This document shows, piece by piece, positions 52,080-60,037 of a stretch of 64,000 nucleotides of DNA. How positions within the stretch are numbered: position 1 is the first letter of the stretch; every line of letters begins with the position of its first letter. The DNA is taken from contig JACQDV010000003.1 of the NCBI GenBank assembly GCA_016200915.1, positions 20,641-84,640 of the forward strand. Direction: 5' to 3'. The position numbers and the translations under genes were made by a program. The notes under the pieces were generated by a model. It saw only the letters and a list, made by a program, of their open reading frames with translations, was not told where the DNA came from and searched no databases. Source of the stretch: Sphingobacteriales bacterium. Its GTDB lineage: Bacteria; Bacteroidota; Bacteroidia; Chitinophagales; Chitinophagaceae.

Positions 52080-53369
52080 ATGAAATATCTTCCCTTAAAT
52101 CCTGAGATCTTTATTCAAAACCGCCAGCGTTTTGTACAAAAGATGGAAAAGAATTCCATCGCCATCTTTAATAGCAACGATGAACTGCCCACCAATGGCG
52201 ATGCATTACACCGCTTTAAACAAAACTCCGATTTATACTGGCTTTCGGGTGTTGAACAGGAAGATAGCATGGTGATTTTATTCCCCGATAACCCGGACCC
52301 AAAGTATAGGGAAGTATTAGTGTTGGTTCGTCCCAATGAATTAAAAGAAAAATGGGATGGTCATCGCTTAGGGGCCAATGAAGGAAAAGCTATTTCAGGA
52401 ATGGAAACAATTATGTGGTTAGATTCAATAGAAGCAGCTTTGCAAACGTGGATTCATCTGGCAGATACTATTTATCTCAACACAAATGAGAATGACCGCA
52501 AAGCCAATTGGATTCCTGTCCGTGATTATCGTTATGCAGAAATGATGAAACAACATTACCCGGTGCATAACTATAAGCGTTCTGCTAAAATAATGAAAGA
52601 ACTCCGTGGTATTAAAACTGCATTAGAAGTAGAAGTGATGCAAAGGGCTGTGGATATTACGGAGAATACATTCCGCCGGTTGCTAAAATTTATTAAACCC
52701 GGAGTGATGGAATACGAAATTGAAGCAGAAATATTTCATTCCTTCCTTAATCAAAGAGCAACGGGCCCGGCTTACAGTTCCATTATCGCAAGTGGCGACA
52801 GAGCAAGAACATTACACTATGTGAGTAACGACCAGGAGTGTAAAGATGGTGAATTGATACTGATGGATTTTGGTGCTGAGTATGGCGGCTACTGTGCTGA
52901 CTTAACCAGAACAGTTCCGGTGAGTGGTAAGTTTACCCGCAGACAAAAAACCGTGTACAACGCCTGTCTGCATTTACATGACTATGCTAAAAGTATATTG
53001 AAGTCCGGCATCACTATAGTTGATTACACTGATAAAGTAGGAGAGGAAGCCACGCAGATATTTTTAAAGATTGGTTTATTAAAGAAGAGTGATGTAAAAA
53101 ATGAAGACAAAGAACACAGGGCTTACCGTAAATATTTATATCACGGCATCTCTCACCATTTAGGAATTGATGTGCATGATCTGGGAACAAGAACAGAGCC
53201 TATTAAAGCAGGAATGCTATTTACAGTGGAACCAGGAATCTATATTGAGGAAGAAAAAATGGGAGTGCGGATTGAAAACAATATCTGGATAACAAGGAAT
53301 GGTCATAAAGATCTTTTTAAAAATATTCCCATAACTGTTGAAGAAATCGAAGCACTAATGAAAAAATAA
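52080..53369 (+). CDS. pepP: Aminopeptidase P family Xaa-Pro peptidase
   Basis: The ATG at 52080 gives 429 aa (the longer frame starts upstream without support). An N-terminal AMP_N domain (KNSIAIFNSNDELPTNGD, LYWLSGVEQED) precedes a pita-bread M24 metallopeptidase domain. The metal ligands are visible in LMDFGAEYGGYCADLTRTVP, GISHHLGIDVHD, TVEPGIYIEEE and RIENN. It removes N-terminal residues before proline. Cytoplasmic. Likely independent of pssA, from which it is separated by a repeat-filled gap. Confidence 0.93.
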   Translation: MKYLPLNPEIFIQNRQRFVQKMEKNSIAIFNSNDELPTNGDALHRFKQNSDLYWLSGVEQEDSMVILFPDNPDPKYREVLVLVRPNELKEKWDGHRLGANEGKAISGMETIMWLDSIEAALQTWIHLADTIYLNTNENDRKANWIPVRDYRYAEMMKQHYPVHNYKRSAKIMKELRGIKTALEVEVMQRAVDITENTFRRLLKFIKPGVMEYEIEAEIFHSFLNQRATGPAYSSIIASGDRARTLHYVSNDQECKDGELILMDFGAEYGGYCADLTRTVPVSGKFTRRQKTVYNACLHLHDYAKSILKSGITIVDYTDKVGEEATQIFLKIGLLKKSDVKNEDKEHRAYRKYLYHGISHHLGIDVHDLGTRTEPIKAGMLFTVEPGIYIEEEKMGVRIENNIWITRNGHKDLFKNIPITVEEIEALMKK

Positions 53370-53376
53370 TTAGCTA

Positions 53377-53475
53377 ATTAGATAATATGCTGATGTGATA
53401 ATGACTATCCATTCAAATTATCAAATTATCAAATTATCATATTATCATATTATCACATCATCACATTATCACATT
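53377..53475. repeat. Word-type inverted repeat in the pepP-pssA gap (TTATCAAATTATCA)
   Basis: AGATAATATGCTGATGTGAT on the left, then CAAATTATCAAATTATCA, CATATTATCACATCATCACA and TTATCACATT. Read in reverse complement the right part repeats the TGTGATAATG words of the left part. Same family as the nuoA-nuoB gap. Confidence 0.75.
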
Positions 53476-53480
53476 AAGAA

Positions 53481-54242
53481 ATGAAACAAATCCCCAACCT
53501 CTTTACGCTTTTAAATTTGGTATTTGGCTGCATCGCTATTATTTTCATTTTACAAACAGGAGAAAGTATTGTTTCCGTCAATGATAATTTAGTATATCAG
53601 CAACTGCCTGAGAAAATTACCTGGGGCTGTATTTGTATTGGTATTGCTGCAGTAATTGATTTCTTAGATGGGTTTGTGGCAAGATTATTCAATGCTACTT
53701 CTGAAATGGGTAAGCAATTAGATTCATTAGCAGATGTGGTAAGTTTTGGTGTGGCTCCGGGAATGATTTTGTTTCAATTGCTTCGTATCAGTTTTGCAGG
53801 TCAGGATAATGGTTTAGATGTTTCTATTGCCTGGCTGTTACCGGCATTTATTTTTCCTGCGGCCGGTGCTTATCGTTTAGCAAGATTTAATATTGATGCC
53901 TCCCAGCAATACGGATTTAAAGGAGTACCTATTCCCGCTGCAGGATTGATGGTTGCTTCTTTGCCATTTATTGCATTTTATAATTCATTTGATTTGATAA
54001 ATGTGATCTTTAATAAATGGTTTTTATATGCTGTTATTTTATTGATGAGCTGGTTAATGGTTAGCACATTGCCATTAATGGCGTTGAAATTTAAAGACTT
54101 CAGTATTAAAAATAATTTGCCCAAATTCATCTTACTGGGTATTGCTGTGGTGGCTGCTATCATTTTCAAATGGGCAGCATTTCCCGTAGTGTTCATTGCC
54201 TATGTTGTGTTATCTTTGGCCTTCAAAAATCAAAAAGCATGA
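53481..54242 (+). CDS. pssA: CDP-diacylglycerol-serine O-phosphatidyltransferase
   Basis: The 253-aa membrane protein has the CDP-alcohol phosphatidyltransferase motif DGFVARLFNATSEMGKQLDS LAD (DG-x2-AR-x8-G-x3-D-x3-D) near residue 63. It makes phosphatidylserine, the precursor of phosphatidylethanolamine. About seven helices. Its stop overlaps the purS start by ATGA. Confidence 0.93.
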   Translation: MKQIPNLFTLLNLVFGCIAIIFILQTGESIVSVNDNLVYQQLPEKITWGCICIGIAAVIDFLDGFVARLFNATSEMGKQLDSLADVVSFGVAPGMILFQLLRISFAGQDNGLDVSIAWLLPAFIFPAAGAYRLARFNIDASQQYGFKGVPIPAAGLMVASLPFIAFYNSFDLINVIFNKWFLYAVILLMSWLMVSTLPLMALKFKDFSIKNNLPKFILLGIAVVAAIIFKWAAFPVVFIAYVVLSLAFKNQKA

Positions 54243-54484
54243 CCTATACTGTTCAGATAAAAGTAATGCCGCTGAAAGAATTGTTAGATCCGCAGGGCAA
54301 GGCTGTATTGGGCGGATTACAAAATTTGGGGATTAAGAATGTAGAAGATGTTCGTATTGGTAAACACATTACGTTGCAATTAGAAGCAACTTCTGCGGAT
54401 GAAGCAAAGCAATTAGCTGAAGAAGCCAGTAAGAAATTATTGGCCAACCCGGTAATGGAATATTTTGAAGTGAACGTTAACTAA
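54239..54484 (+). CDS. purS: Phosphoribosylformylglycinamidine synthase subunit PurS
   Basis: The ATG at 54239 gives the usual 81 aa; the longer frame runs back into pssA. The pattern VMPLKELLDPQGKAVLGGLQ and VEDVRIGKHITLQLE is that of PurS, which bridges PurQ and PurL in purine synthesis. It overlaps pssA by ATGA, so its translation is probably coupled to a lipid gene; purQ and purL are not nearby. Confidence 0.9.
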   Translation: MTYTVQIKVMPLKELLDPQGKAVLGGLQNLGIKNVEDVRIGKHITLQLEATSADEAKQLAEEASKKLLANPVMEYFEVNVN

Positions 54485-54492
54485 ATCAAGCC

Positions 54493-54555
54493 GTGAGCTA
54501 TGAGCTACGAGTTGTGAGAAGCAGTCTCGAAGCTCAAAACTCGTCACTCGTAGCT
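54493..54555. repeat. Word-type inverted repeat upstream of rsmI (GAGCTATGAG)
   Basis: CGTGAGCTATGAGCTACGAG, then TTGTGAGAAGC; the right part CTCGAAGCTCAAAACTCGTC and ACTCGTAGCT is its reverse complement. Same family as 29464-29530. It ends exactly at the rsmI ATG. Confidence 0.75.
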
Positions 54556-55221
54556 ATGTTATATATCGTTCCCACTCCCATTGGTAATTTAGCTGATATC
54601 ACTTTCAGAGCTATAGATGTTTTAAAGAATGCTGATTTGATATTGGCAGAAGATACCCGTACTTCATCTGTGCTGCTCAATCATTATCAAATACAAAAAC
54701 CCATCACTCCTTATCACCAGCACAATGAACATAAGATTGTTCAGCATTTGGTTGATCAGTTAACTGCTGGTAAAACAATGGCTCTATTAACTGATGCCGG
54801 TACACCCGGAATTTCTGACCCTGCATTTTTATTAGTAAGAGAATGTGTAAAGCATGATATTAAAGTAGAATGTTTACCCGGTGCTACCGCTTTTGTTCCT
54901 GCATTAGTGAATAGTGGTTTGCCCATCAACAGTTTTGTATTTGAAGGATTTATTCCCTTAAAAAAAGGAAGACAAACAAAACTCAAACAATTAGCTGAAG
55001 AAGAAAGAACAATAGTGATTTACGAATCACCCATGCGGCTGGTAAAAACACTGGAAGATTTTATAGAATACTTTGGTGAAGAAAGACAATGCTGTGTAAG
55101 CCGTGAACTCACCAAAAAGTTTGAAGAAAATAAAAGAGGCACTTTAAAAGAAGTATGTGATTATTTTAAAGAAAAAGGAGTGAAGGGTGAGATTGTGATG
55201 GTGATAGCGGGTAAAGAATAG
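54556..55221 (+). CDS. rsmI: 16S rRNA (cytidine-1402-2'-O)-methyltransferase
   Basis: The ATG at 54556 gives 221 aa and starts MLYIVPTPIGNLADITFRAI, the usual RsmI opening; the longer frame only adds translated repeat. LAEDTRTSSVLL, AGTPGISDPAFLLV and YESPMRL are family motifs of this tetrapyrrole-methylase-fold enzyme. It modifies C1402 in the ribosomal P site. Confidence 0.95.
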   Translation: MLYIVPTPIGNLADITFRAIDVLKNADLILAEDTRTSSVLLNHYQIQKPITPYHQHNEHKIVQHLVDQLTAGKTMALLTDAGTPGISDPAFLLVRECVKHDIKVECLPGATAFVPALVNSGLPINSFVFEGFIPLKKGRQTKLKQLAEEERTIVIYESPMRLVKTLEDFIEYFGEERQCCVSRELTKKFEENKRGTLKEVCDYFKEKGVKGEIVMVIAGKE

Positions 55222-55291
55222 ATTTCTCTTTGTGTTAACCTTTTCTTGTTTTATATATGCTGAAATTTGCGTTCTTAATCTATAGGTAATT

Positions 55292-57154
55292 ATGAAGACC
55301 ATTGTTTTGTTTCTTTCATGCTGCATGTTGTTAAGTGTTGTTTCTTCACAAACCAAACGATGGCAGCAAAGAGTAAAATATTCCATTGATGTAAATATGG
55401 ATGTGACCACTAACCGGTTTACAGGAAAAGAAAAGATAGAATACATTAATAATTCTCCTGATACACTAAAAAAACTCTTTATTCATTTATACTGGAATGC
55501 TTTTCAGCCCAACAGTATGATGGATACCCGCAGCCGTAAGCTGGGTGAAACGGTTATTCGCAAAGACAAAAATGGAAACGATGTTCGTGACTGGGATAGC
55601 AGGGTTAAAGACAGGATATTAAATTTAAAACCAGATGAAATCGGTTTTCAACAAGTTACTTCTTTAAAGATCAATGGGGTTGAGCAATTGATAAAAGAAG
55701 AAGAAACAATTTTGGCGGTGAATTTATCCAAACCAATTCTACCTGCTGCTAAAGTAGTGCTGGATGTGGCGTTTAATGCACAGGTTCCATTGCAAATACG
55801 CAGAAGCGGAAGAGATAATGCCGATACAAAAGTGCGATACTCCATGAGCCAGTGGTATCCTAAAATTTGCGAATATGATTATGAAGGCTGGCATCCTACT
55901 CCTTATGTGGCCCGTGAATTTTATGGTGTGTGGGGCGATTATGAAGTAAAGATCACTATTGATAAAAACTATATAATCGGTGGTTCCGGTTATTTACAAA
56001 ATGCCAATCAAATTGGTTATGGATATGAAACCCCGGGGACAAAAGTAACCCTTCCCGCAGGAGATAAATTAACCTGGATATTTACTGCACCCAATGTGCA
56101 TGATTTTATGTGGGCCGCTGATAATGATTATGCACACGAATCAAAGCAAGTGAAAGACGGTCCGCTTATTAATATCTTTTATAAAAAATCAACTTCCGAT
56201 ACTAATAAGTGGAGAGCCATGCTTGATAGTGCAGTGATGGCTTATCCTTATATTAAAGAAACATTCGGGACTTATCCTTATAAACAATTTTCATTTGTGC
56301 ATGGAGGAGATGGCGGTATGGAATATCCAATGTCCACATTAATTAAATCAAGCGGTACAGGTACGGCTATTCATGAATGGATGCATAGTTGGTACCAGGG
56401 AATGCTGGCTACTAATGAAAGCGAATATTCCTGGATGGATGAAGGCTTTACCCAATATGCAGAAGATCGTGTAATGGCTTACCTTAAAAAAACAACTGAC
56501 TTTGCACAGCAAGACAGCTACCTTGCCTATTTTGAATTAACAAAAAGTAACCGTGCTGAACCATTAACTACACATGCTGATCATTTTGAAAGTAATTATG
56601 CGTATGGACGTTCTGCATACAGCAAAGGAGCTGTGTTCCTGGAACAATTAGGTTATATCATTGGTAATGAAACAAGGGATAAGGTATTGATAGAATATTA
56701 CAATCAATGGAAATTCAAACATCCTAATGCCAATGATTTTATAAGAGTAGCTGAGAAAGTGAGTGGAATTCAATTAGACTGGTATAAAGAATACTGGATC
56801 AACACCACCAAAACCATCAACTATGCCATTGACAGTTTATGGGAGGAAGGCGGCAAAACAAAAATCCGGCTGCGCAATTTAGGGTTGATGCCGATGCCGG
56901 TAGATGTTCAACTAACATTCAAAGATGGCAGTAAAGAAATACATTATGTACCGATGTATTTAATGTTTGGTGAGAAACCGAATGAAGATAATAGCGTTCC
57001 CCGCAAAGTATATGAAGCATGGAAATGGACAGATCCTACCTACATTATTGAAACGGATAAAAAAATTCTTACGCTGAAAGAAGTAGAGATAGATCCTTCC
57101 TTACAAATGGCGGATATTGACCGGAGAAATAATTTGCTGGAATTGAACTGGTGA
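55292..57154 (+). CDS. Secreted M1-family metallopeptidase
   Basis: The 620-aa protein has a signal peptide (residues 1-20, LLSVVSSQ) and the gluzincin site HEWMH with the third ligand Glu 19 residues later (WMDEGFTQYAE), near residue 365. GGMEYPMSTL replaces the GAMEN exopeptidase motif, as in many Bacteroidota members. It is probably a periplasmic or outer-membrane peptidase. It has no T9SS domain. It ends convergent with a response regulator. Confidence 0.92.
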   Translation: MKTIVLFLSCCMLLSVVSSQTKRWQQRVKYSIDVNMDVTTNRFTGKEKIEYINNSPDTLKKLFIHLYWNAFQPNSMMDTRSRKLGETVIRKDKNGNDVRDWDSRVKDRILNLKPDEIGFQQVTSLKINGVEQLIKEEETILAVNLSKPILPAAKVVLDVAFNAQVPLQIRRSGRDNADTKVRYSMSQWYPKICEYDYEGWHPTPYVAREFYGVWGDYEVKITIDKNYIIGGSGYLQNANQIGYGYETPGTKVTLPAGDKLTWIFTAPNVHDFMWAADNDYAHESKQVKDGPLINIFYKKSTSDTNKWRAMLDSAVMAYPYIKETFGTYPYKQFSFVHGGDGGMEYPMSTLIKSSGTGTAIHEWMHSWYQGMLATNESEYSWMDEGFTQYAEDRVMAYLKKTTDFAQQDSYLAYFELTKSNRAEPLTTHADHFESNYAYGRSAYSKGAVFLEQLGYIIGNETRDKVLIEYYNQWKFKHPNANDFIRVAEKVSGIQLDWYKEYWINTTKTINYAIDSLWEEGGKTKIRLRNLGLMPMPVDVQLTFKDGSKEIHYVPMYLMFGEKPNEDNSVPRKVYEAWKWTDPTYIIETDKKILTLKEVEIDPSLQMADIDRRNNLLELNW

Positions 57155-57155
57155 G

Positions 57156-57259
57156 TTGATTGTTTTATGGTTTGATTGTTGAGGAAATAAAAGTTGAAAA
57201 TAACAATCAAACAATTCAGCAATCAAACAATCATAAAAAATCAATCATCAAACAATCAA
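57156..57259. repeat. Word-type inverted repeat (AATCAAACAATC)
   Basis: TTGATTGTTTTATGGTTTGA and TTGTTGAGG are followed by four copies of (C)AATCAAACAATC-like words, their reverse complement. The array fills the gap between the two convergent genes up to the terminator. Confidence 0.7.
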
Positions 57260-57268
57260 AAAAAAGTT

Positions 57269-57300
57269 GGCCCTGTTAAGATTAACGAGGGCCTTTTTTA
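57269..57300. terminator. Bidirectional terminator
   Basis: GGCCCTGTTAA (57269-57279) pairs with TTAACGAGGGCC (57282-57293, one bulged G). TTTTTT follows and AAAAAAAA precedes, so it can end both convergent transcripts. Confidence 0.88.
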
Positions 57301-57304
57301 ACGA

Positions 57305-57961
57305 TTACCTGCCATAAAATTTATTAACTGCTTCTACACGGTTGTTTACATGTAATTTGTCGTAAATATGGTACACATGTTTACGAATGGTTTCCGGTGC
57401 CAGAAATACCAGTTCCGAAATTTCTTTGTACGTCATTCCTTTAGCAATCATCTCCAGTATCTCTCTCTCTCTCTTTGATAATTCGGCCATAGCGCTGTTT
57501 TCAACTTGTGTTGTTTGCACCTTTACCTGTGGCTGAATTGCAAAAGCATTTACTACTTTACGGGCTATCTGGCTGCTCATGGGTGCACCACCTTCACTTA
57601 ATTCTTTGATAGCCGCCAGCATTTTATCGGGTGCTGTTTTCTTCAAAATATAACCATTGGCGCCGGCCCTTAGTGCTTCAAATATCTTTTCATCCTCTTC
57701 GTAAACAGTACACATCATAAAAAGTATCTCAGGATGATTTGCCTTTACCTCTCTCACACAATCAATCCCCGATTTACCATCACCAAGATTAATATCGGTT
57801 AAAACAATATTGGGCTTTAACACCGGAATTTTCATGATGGCATCTTCTGCAGTTGAAAATGACCCCAGCCATTCATACTCCCCATTCATTTGAACAATCT
57901 GTTCAAGCAGACTTTGAATCTGCGGATTATCTTCAACTATGCAAACTTTTAAATTACTCAT
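57305..57961 (-). CDS. NarL/FixJ (LuxR-type) response regulator, orphan
   Basis: The ATG at 57961 gives 218 aa starting MSNLKVCIVEDNPQIQ. The receiver domain has the Asp in VLTDINLGDG and a Lys in YILKKT; the LuxR domain reads LSKREREILEMIAKGMTYKEIS, then LAPETIRKHVYHIYDKLHV. No kinase gene is adjacent. A (CT)n run at 57459-57473 falls in the codons for KREREI. Confidence 0.93.
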   Translation of the reverse strand: MSNLKVCIVEDNPQIQSLLEQIVQMNGEYEWLGSFSTAEDAIMKIPVLKPNIVLTDINLGDGKSGIDCVREVKANHPEILFMMCTVYEEDEKIFEALRAGANGYILKKTAPDKMLAAIKELSEGGAPMSSQIARKVVNAFAIQPQVKVQTTQVENSAMAELSKREREILEMIAKGMTYKEISELVFLAPETIRKHVYHIYDKLHVNNRVEAVNKFYGR

Positions 57962-58017
57962 CGGTACAAAGATGAAATAAAATGAAAGGCCAAACAATAC
58001 TACAAAGCGGTATATTT

Positions 58018-58689
58018 TTAACGAAACGGGATAAAAAGTAAGTATTTCTCTCTAAAAAAAGGCTCTTCAAATAATTGTTCCAGCCCCCAGGCCATTGGCT
58101 TAAGACCGCTTTCATGAATTTCTATGGCGAGGTCACCGCCTTTCAGGCATATTAGGCCGGTTTGTAGTTTGTAGTTTGTGGTTTGTGGTTCTTTACTGTC
58201 AACTGTCAACTGTAAACTGCCAACTTTCTTCTTCAGCAAAGGACGACTCCATTTCCATAGATCTTTAAGCGGAGCAACAGCACGACTTACCACATAATCA
58301 AACTTGCGGTCTTTAATATCTTCTATGCGGGTGTGTTGGGCAGTAAGGTTTTTTAAACCGATAGCAGAGGATACTTCATTCACCACTTTTATCTTTTTAC
58401 CGATGCTATCCACTAAATGAAATTTAACTTCAGGAAAAAAGATGGCCAATGGGATGCCGGGAAATCCGCCACCTGTTCCTAAATCAATAATTTCAGTTCC
58501 GGGAGCAAAATCAAATTGTGTGGCTATGGCTAATGAATGCAGTACATGTTTTTCATAAAGGCTGTCAATATCTTTTCTGGAGATCACATTTATCTTTTCA
58601 TTCCACTCTTTATACAAATCACCCAGTGCAGCAAATTGTTTTGTTTGCTCTTCAGTAAAATCAGAAAAATATTTTAATAGTATTTCCAT
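58018..58689 (-). CDS. rsmG: 16S rRNA (guanine-527-N7)-methyltransferase with a repeat-derived insertion
   Basis: The 223-aa protein has the RsmG opening (KYFSDFTEEQTKQFAALGDL), the SAM site IIDLGTGGGFPGIPLA and VVSRAVAPLKDL. In most RsmG proteins the LLKK strand is followed after a few residues by the LKGGDL block; here about 20 residues (GSLQLTVDSKEPQTTNYKLQ) come between, encoded by the word array at 58160-58221. It methylates G527 of 16S rRNA. The insertion is at a surface loop by homology, so the enzyme is probably active. Confidence 0.93.
   Translation of the reverse strand: MEILLKYFSDFTEEQTKQFAALGDLYKEWNEKINVISRKDIDSLYEKHVLHSLAIATQFDFAPGTEIIDLGTGGGFPGIPLAIFFPEVKFHLVDSIGKKIKVVNEVSSAIGLKNLTAQHTRIEDIKDRKFDYVVSRAVAPLKDLWKWSRPLLKKKVGSLQLTVDSKEPQTTNYKLQTGLICLKGGDLAIEIHESGLKPMAWGLEQLFEEPFFREKYLLFIPFR
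58160..58221. repeat. Word-type repeats inside rsmG (TTTGTAG, TTTGTGG, CTGTCAA)
   Basis: TTTGTAGTTTGTAGTTTGTG, GTTTGTGG, then ACTGTCAACTGTCAACTG and TAAACTGCC. The first word is shared with 28927-28950, the second with the hisS insertion. The frame is kept. Confidence 0.75.
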
Positions 58690-58698
58690 TGAGATAAA

Positions 58699-58784
58699 TA
58701 TCGAATATTGAACAAGGAATGATGAATGATGAAATTTTATCGCCTTCGATATTCGTTATTCCCTGTTCGGTGTTCATTATTCCT
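58699..58784. repeat. Word-type inverted repeat (GAATATTGAACAAGGAATGA)
   Basis: ATCGAATATTGAACAAGGAA and TGATGAATGATGAA on the left; TCGATATTCGTTATTCCCTG and TTCGGTGTTCATTATTCC on the right, which in reverse complement reads GAATAATGAACACCGAACAG, GGAATAACGAATATCGA. It fills the gap between rsmG and the glycosyltransferase gene. Confidence 0.75.
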
Positions 58785-58785
58785 T

Positions 58786-59907
58786 TTAATTCCAATACGG
58801 TTTTGGTTTCTTCCACACAGCCGGTAAGAAAAGAATATAGTAAATCATTTGCCAAATATCAAAAAACGGAATCACCCACAACAAATCTTTTTCATCCAGC
58901 TTATTCATACTTCTGCTGAGGATGATGAATTGCCATATCAACCGGAATCCAAAAACTCCCAGCACAAACCGCCAGTCGAAAAATATAAGACAGGTTATAA
59001 ACAAAGGATAATAGATGAACTGTGTAAAAGAATATAAACCGAGTAAAAATTTATGTTTGCCCTTGTAGTAACGACCGGTTGAATAATGTCTTGTCTTTTG
59101 ACGCATCCAGTCACTCCATGTTTCTTTTGGTTCGGAATAAGTAAATGCTTCTTTATCTATTATAATAGTAGTATTATGTTTGTTGGCAACTGTATTAATG
59201 AAAAGGTCATCATCACCACCGGGAATATGATTGTGTGCACTAAAGCCTTTGTTGCGAAAGAATAATTCTTTTTTATAGGAAAGATTTCTGCCCACACCCA
59301 TATACGCATTACCAGCTAAGGCGTAAGAGAAATATTGAAGAGCTGTATGAAATGTTTCTAAGCGAATGAGTTTGTTCAATAATCCCGGTTTCTTTTCATA
59401 AGGTCCGTAACCCAATACTATTTCTTTCCCATTATAAAAACCTTCCTGCATTTTTTCTACCCAGTTTACCGACGCAGGATTACAGTCTGCGTCAGTAAGC
59501 AATACAATTTCATGTTTAGCTTCTTTGATTCCCATTGATAAGGGAAACTTTTTGCCGGGAATCAGTTTAGCTTCCTGTACCAGTTCTACGGCTCTTAATT
59601 GTTTAAATGGTTTGGCTAAATATTCCAGCACATACTTGGAGTCATCGTAGGAATTATCATTCACCACAATTACTTCATGTGTAGTTTTATAATCCTGCTG
59701 TAATACAACCGGGAGATTTTTGGCTAAATTTGCCGCTTCATCCCGTGCACAGATAATGACAGAAACCGGGTGTTGCTGTGAGCTCTCTTTTTTACTTGGT
59801 TTATAAAAAGCCAGCCGGCTAAAATAAAACAGGTAATAAAGCAGTTGAATTAGTGTTACTAAGCAGAAAGTATAAAACAGCACTTCCTGCCAGGGTAAAG
59901 GCATCAT
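58786..59907 (-). CDS. Family 2 glycosyltransferase, membrane-bound
   Basis: The ATG at 59907 gives 373 aa (the longer frame would translate repeats). An N-terminal helix (VLFYTFCLVTLIQLLYYLFY) precedes a GT-A domain: VSVIICARDEAANLAKNLP, VVNDNSYDDS, the DxD-type LTDADCNP and PGGDDDLFIN. QKTRHYSTGRYY is the Q/RxxRW-like site and two or three helices end the protein. It probably adds sugar to a lipid or polysaccharide at the inner membrane; the product is unknown. Confidence 0.88.
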   Translation of the reverse strand: MMPLPWQEVLFYTFCLVTLIQLLYYLFYFSRLAFYKPSKKESSQQHPVSVIICARDEAANLAKNLPVVLQQDYKTTHEVIVVNDNSYDDSKYVLEYLAKPFKQLRAVELVQEAKLIPGKKFPLSMGIKEAKHEIVLLTDADCNPASVNWVEKMQEGFYNGKEIVLGYGPYEKKPGLLNKLIRLETFHTALQYFSYALAGNAYMGVGRNLSYKKELFFRNKGFSAHNHIPGGDDDLFINTVANKHNTTIIIDKEAFTYSEPKETWSDWMRQKTRHYSTGRYYKGKHKFLLGLYSFTQFIYYPLFITCLIFFDWRFVLGVFGFRLIWQFIILSRSMNKLDEKDLLWVIPFFDIWQMIYYILFLPAVWKKPKPYWN

Positions 59908-59937
59908 GCGGCAAAAATAAAGTAAGTTGAGGAAACA

Positions 59938-60036
59938 GTGAGTGGTGAATAGTGAATGGTGAGTGTGAATAAGATGAAAATTATAAACAGAAAAATAGAA
60001 AGGCTTGCCGCTAACAGCTAATAGCCAGCAGCTAAT
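59938..60036. repeat. Word-type repeats between glycosyltransferase and tgt
   Basis: GTGAGTGGTGAATAGTGAAT, GGTGAGTGTGAAT (as at 41412) and, at 60010-60036, GCTAACAGCTAATAGCCAGC and AGCTAAT. The second part ends next to the tgt ATG. Confidence 0.6.
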
Positions 60037-60037
60037 T

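Noticed and set aside
54493..54555. N-terminal extension of RsmI
   Set aside because: The extension (MSYELRVVRSSLEAQ and so on) is the translation of the GAGCTATGAG hairpin; RsmI proteins start at the next ATG.
57457..57475. CT dinucleotide run in the orphan response regulator as a phase-variation tract
   Set aside because: The run is short and broken, and lies in codons for a conserved KREREI stretch of the LuxR domain, so composition explains it.
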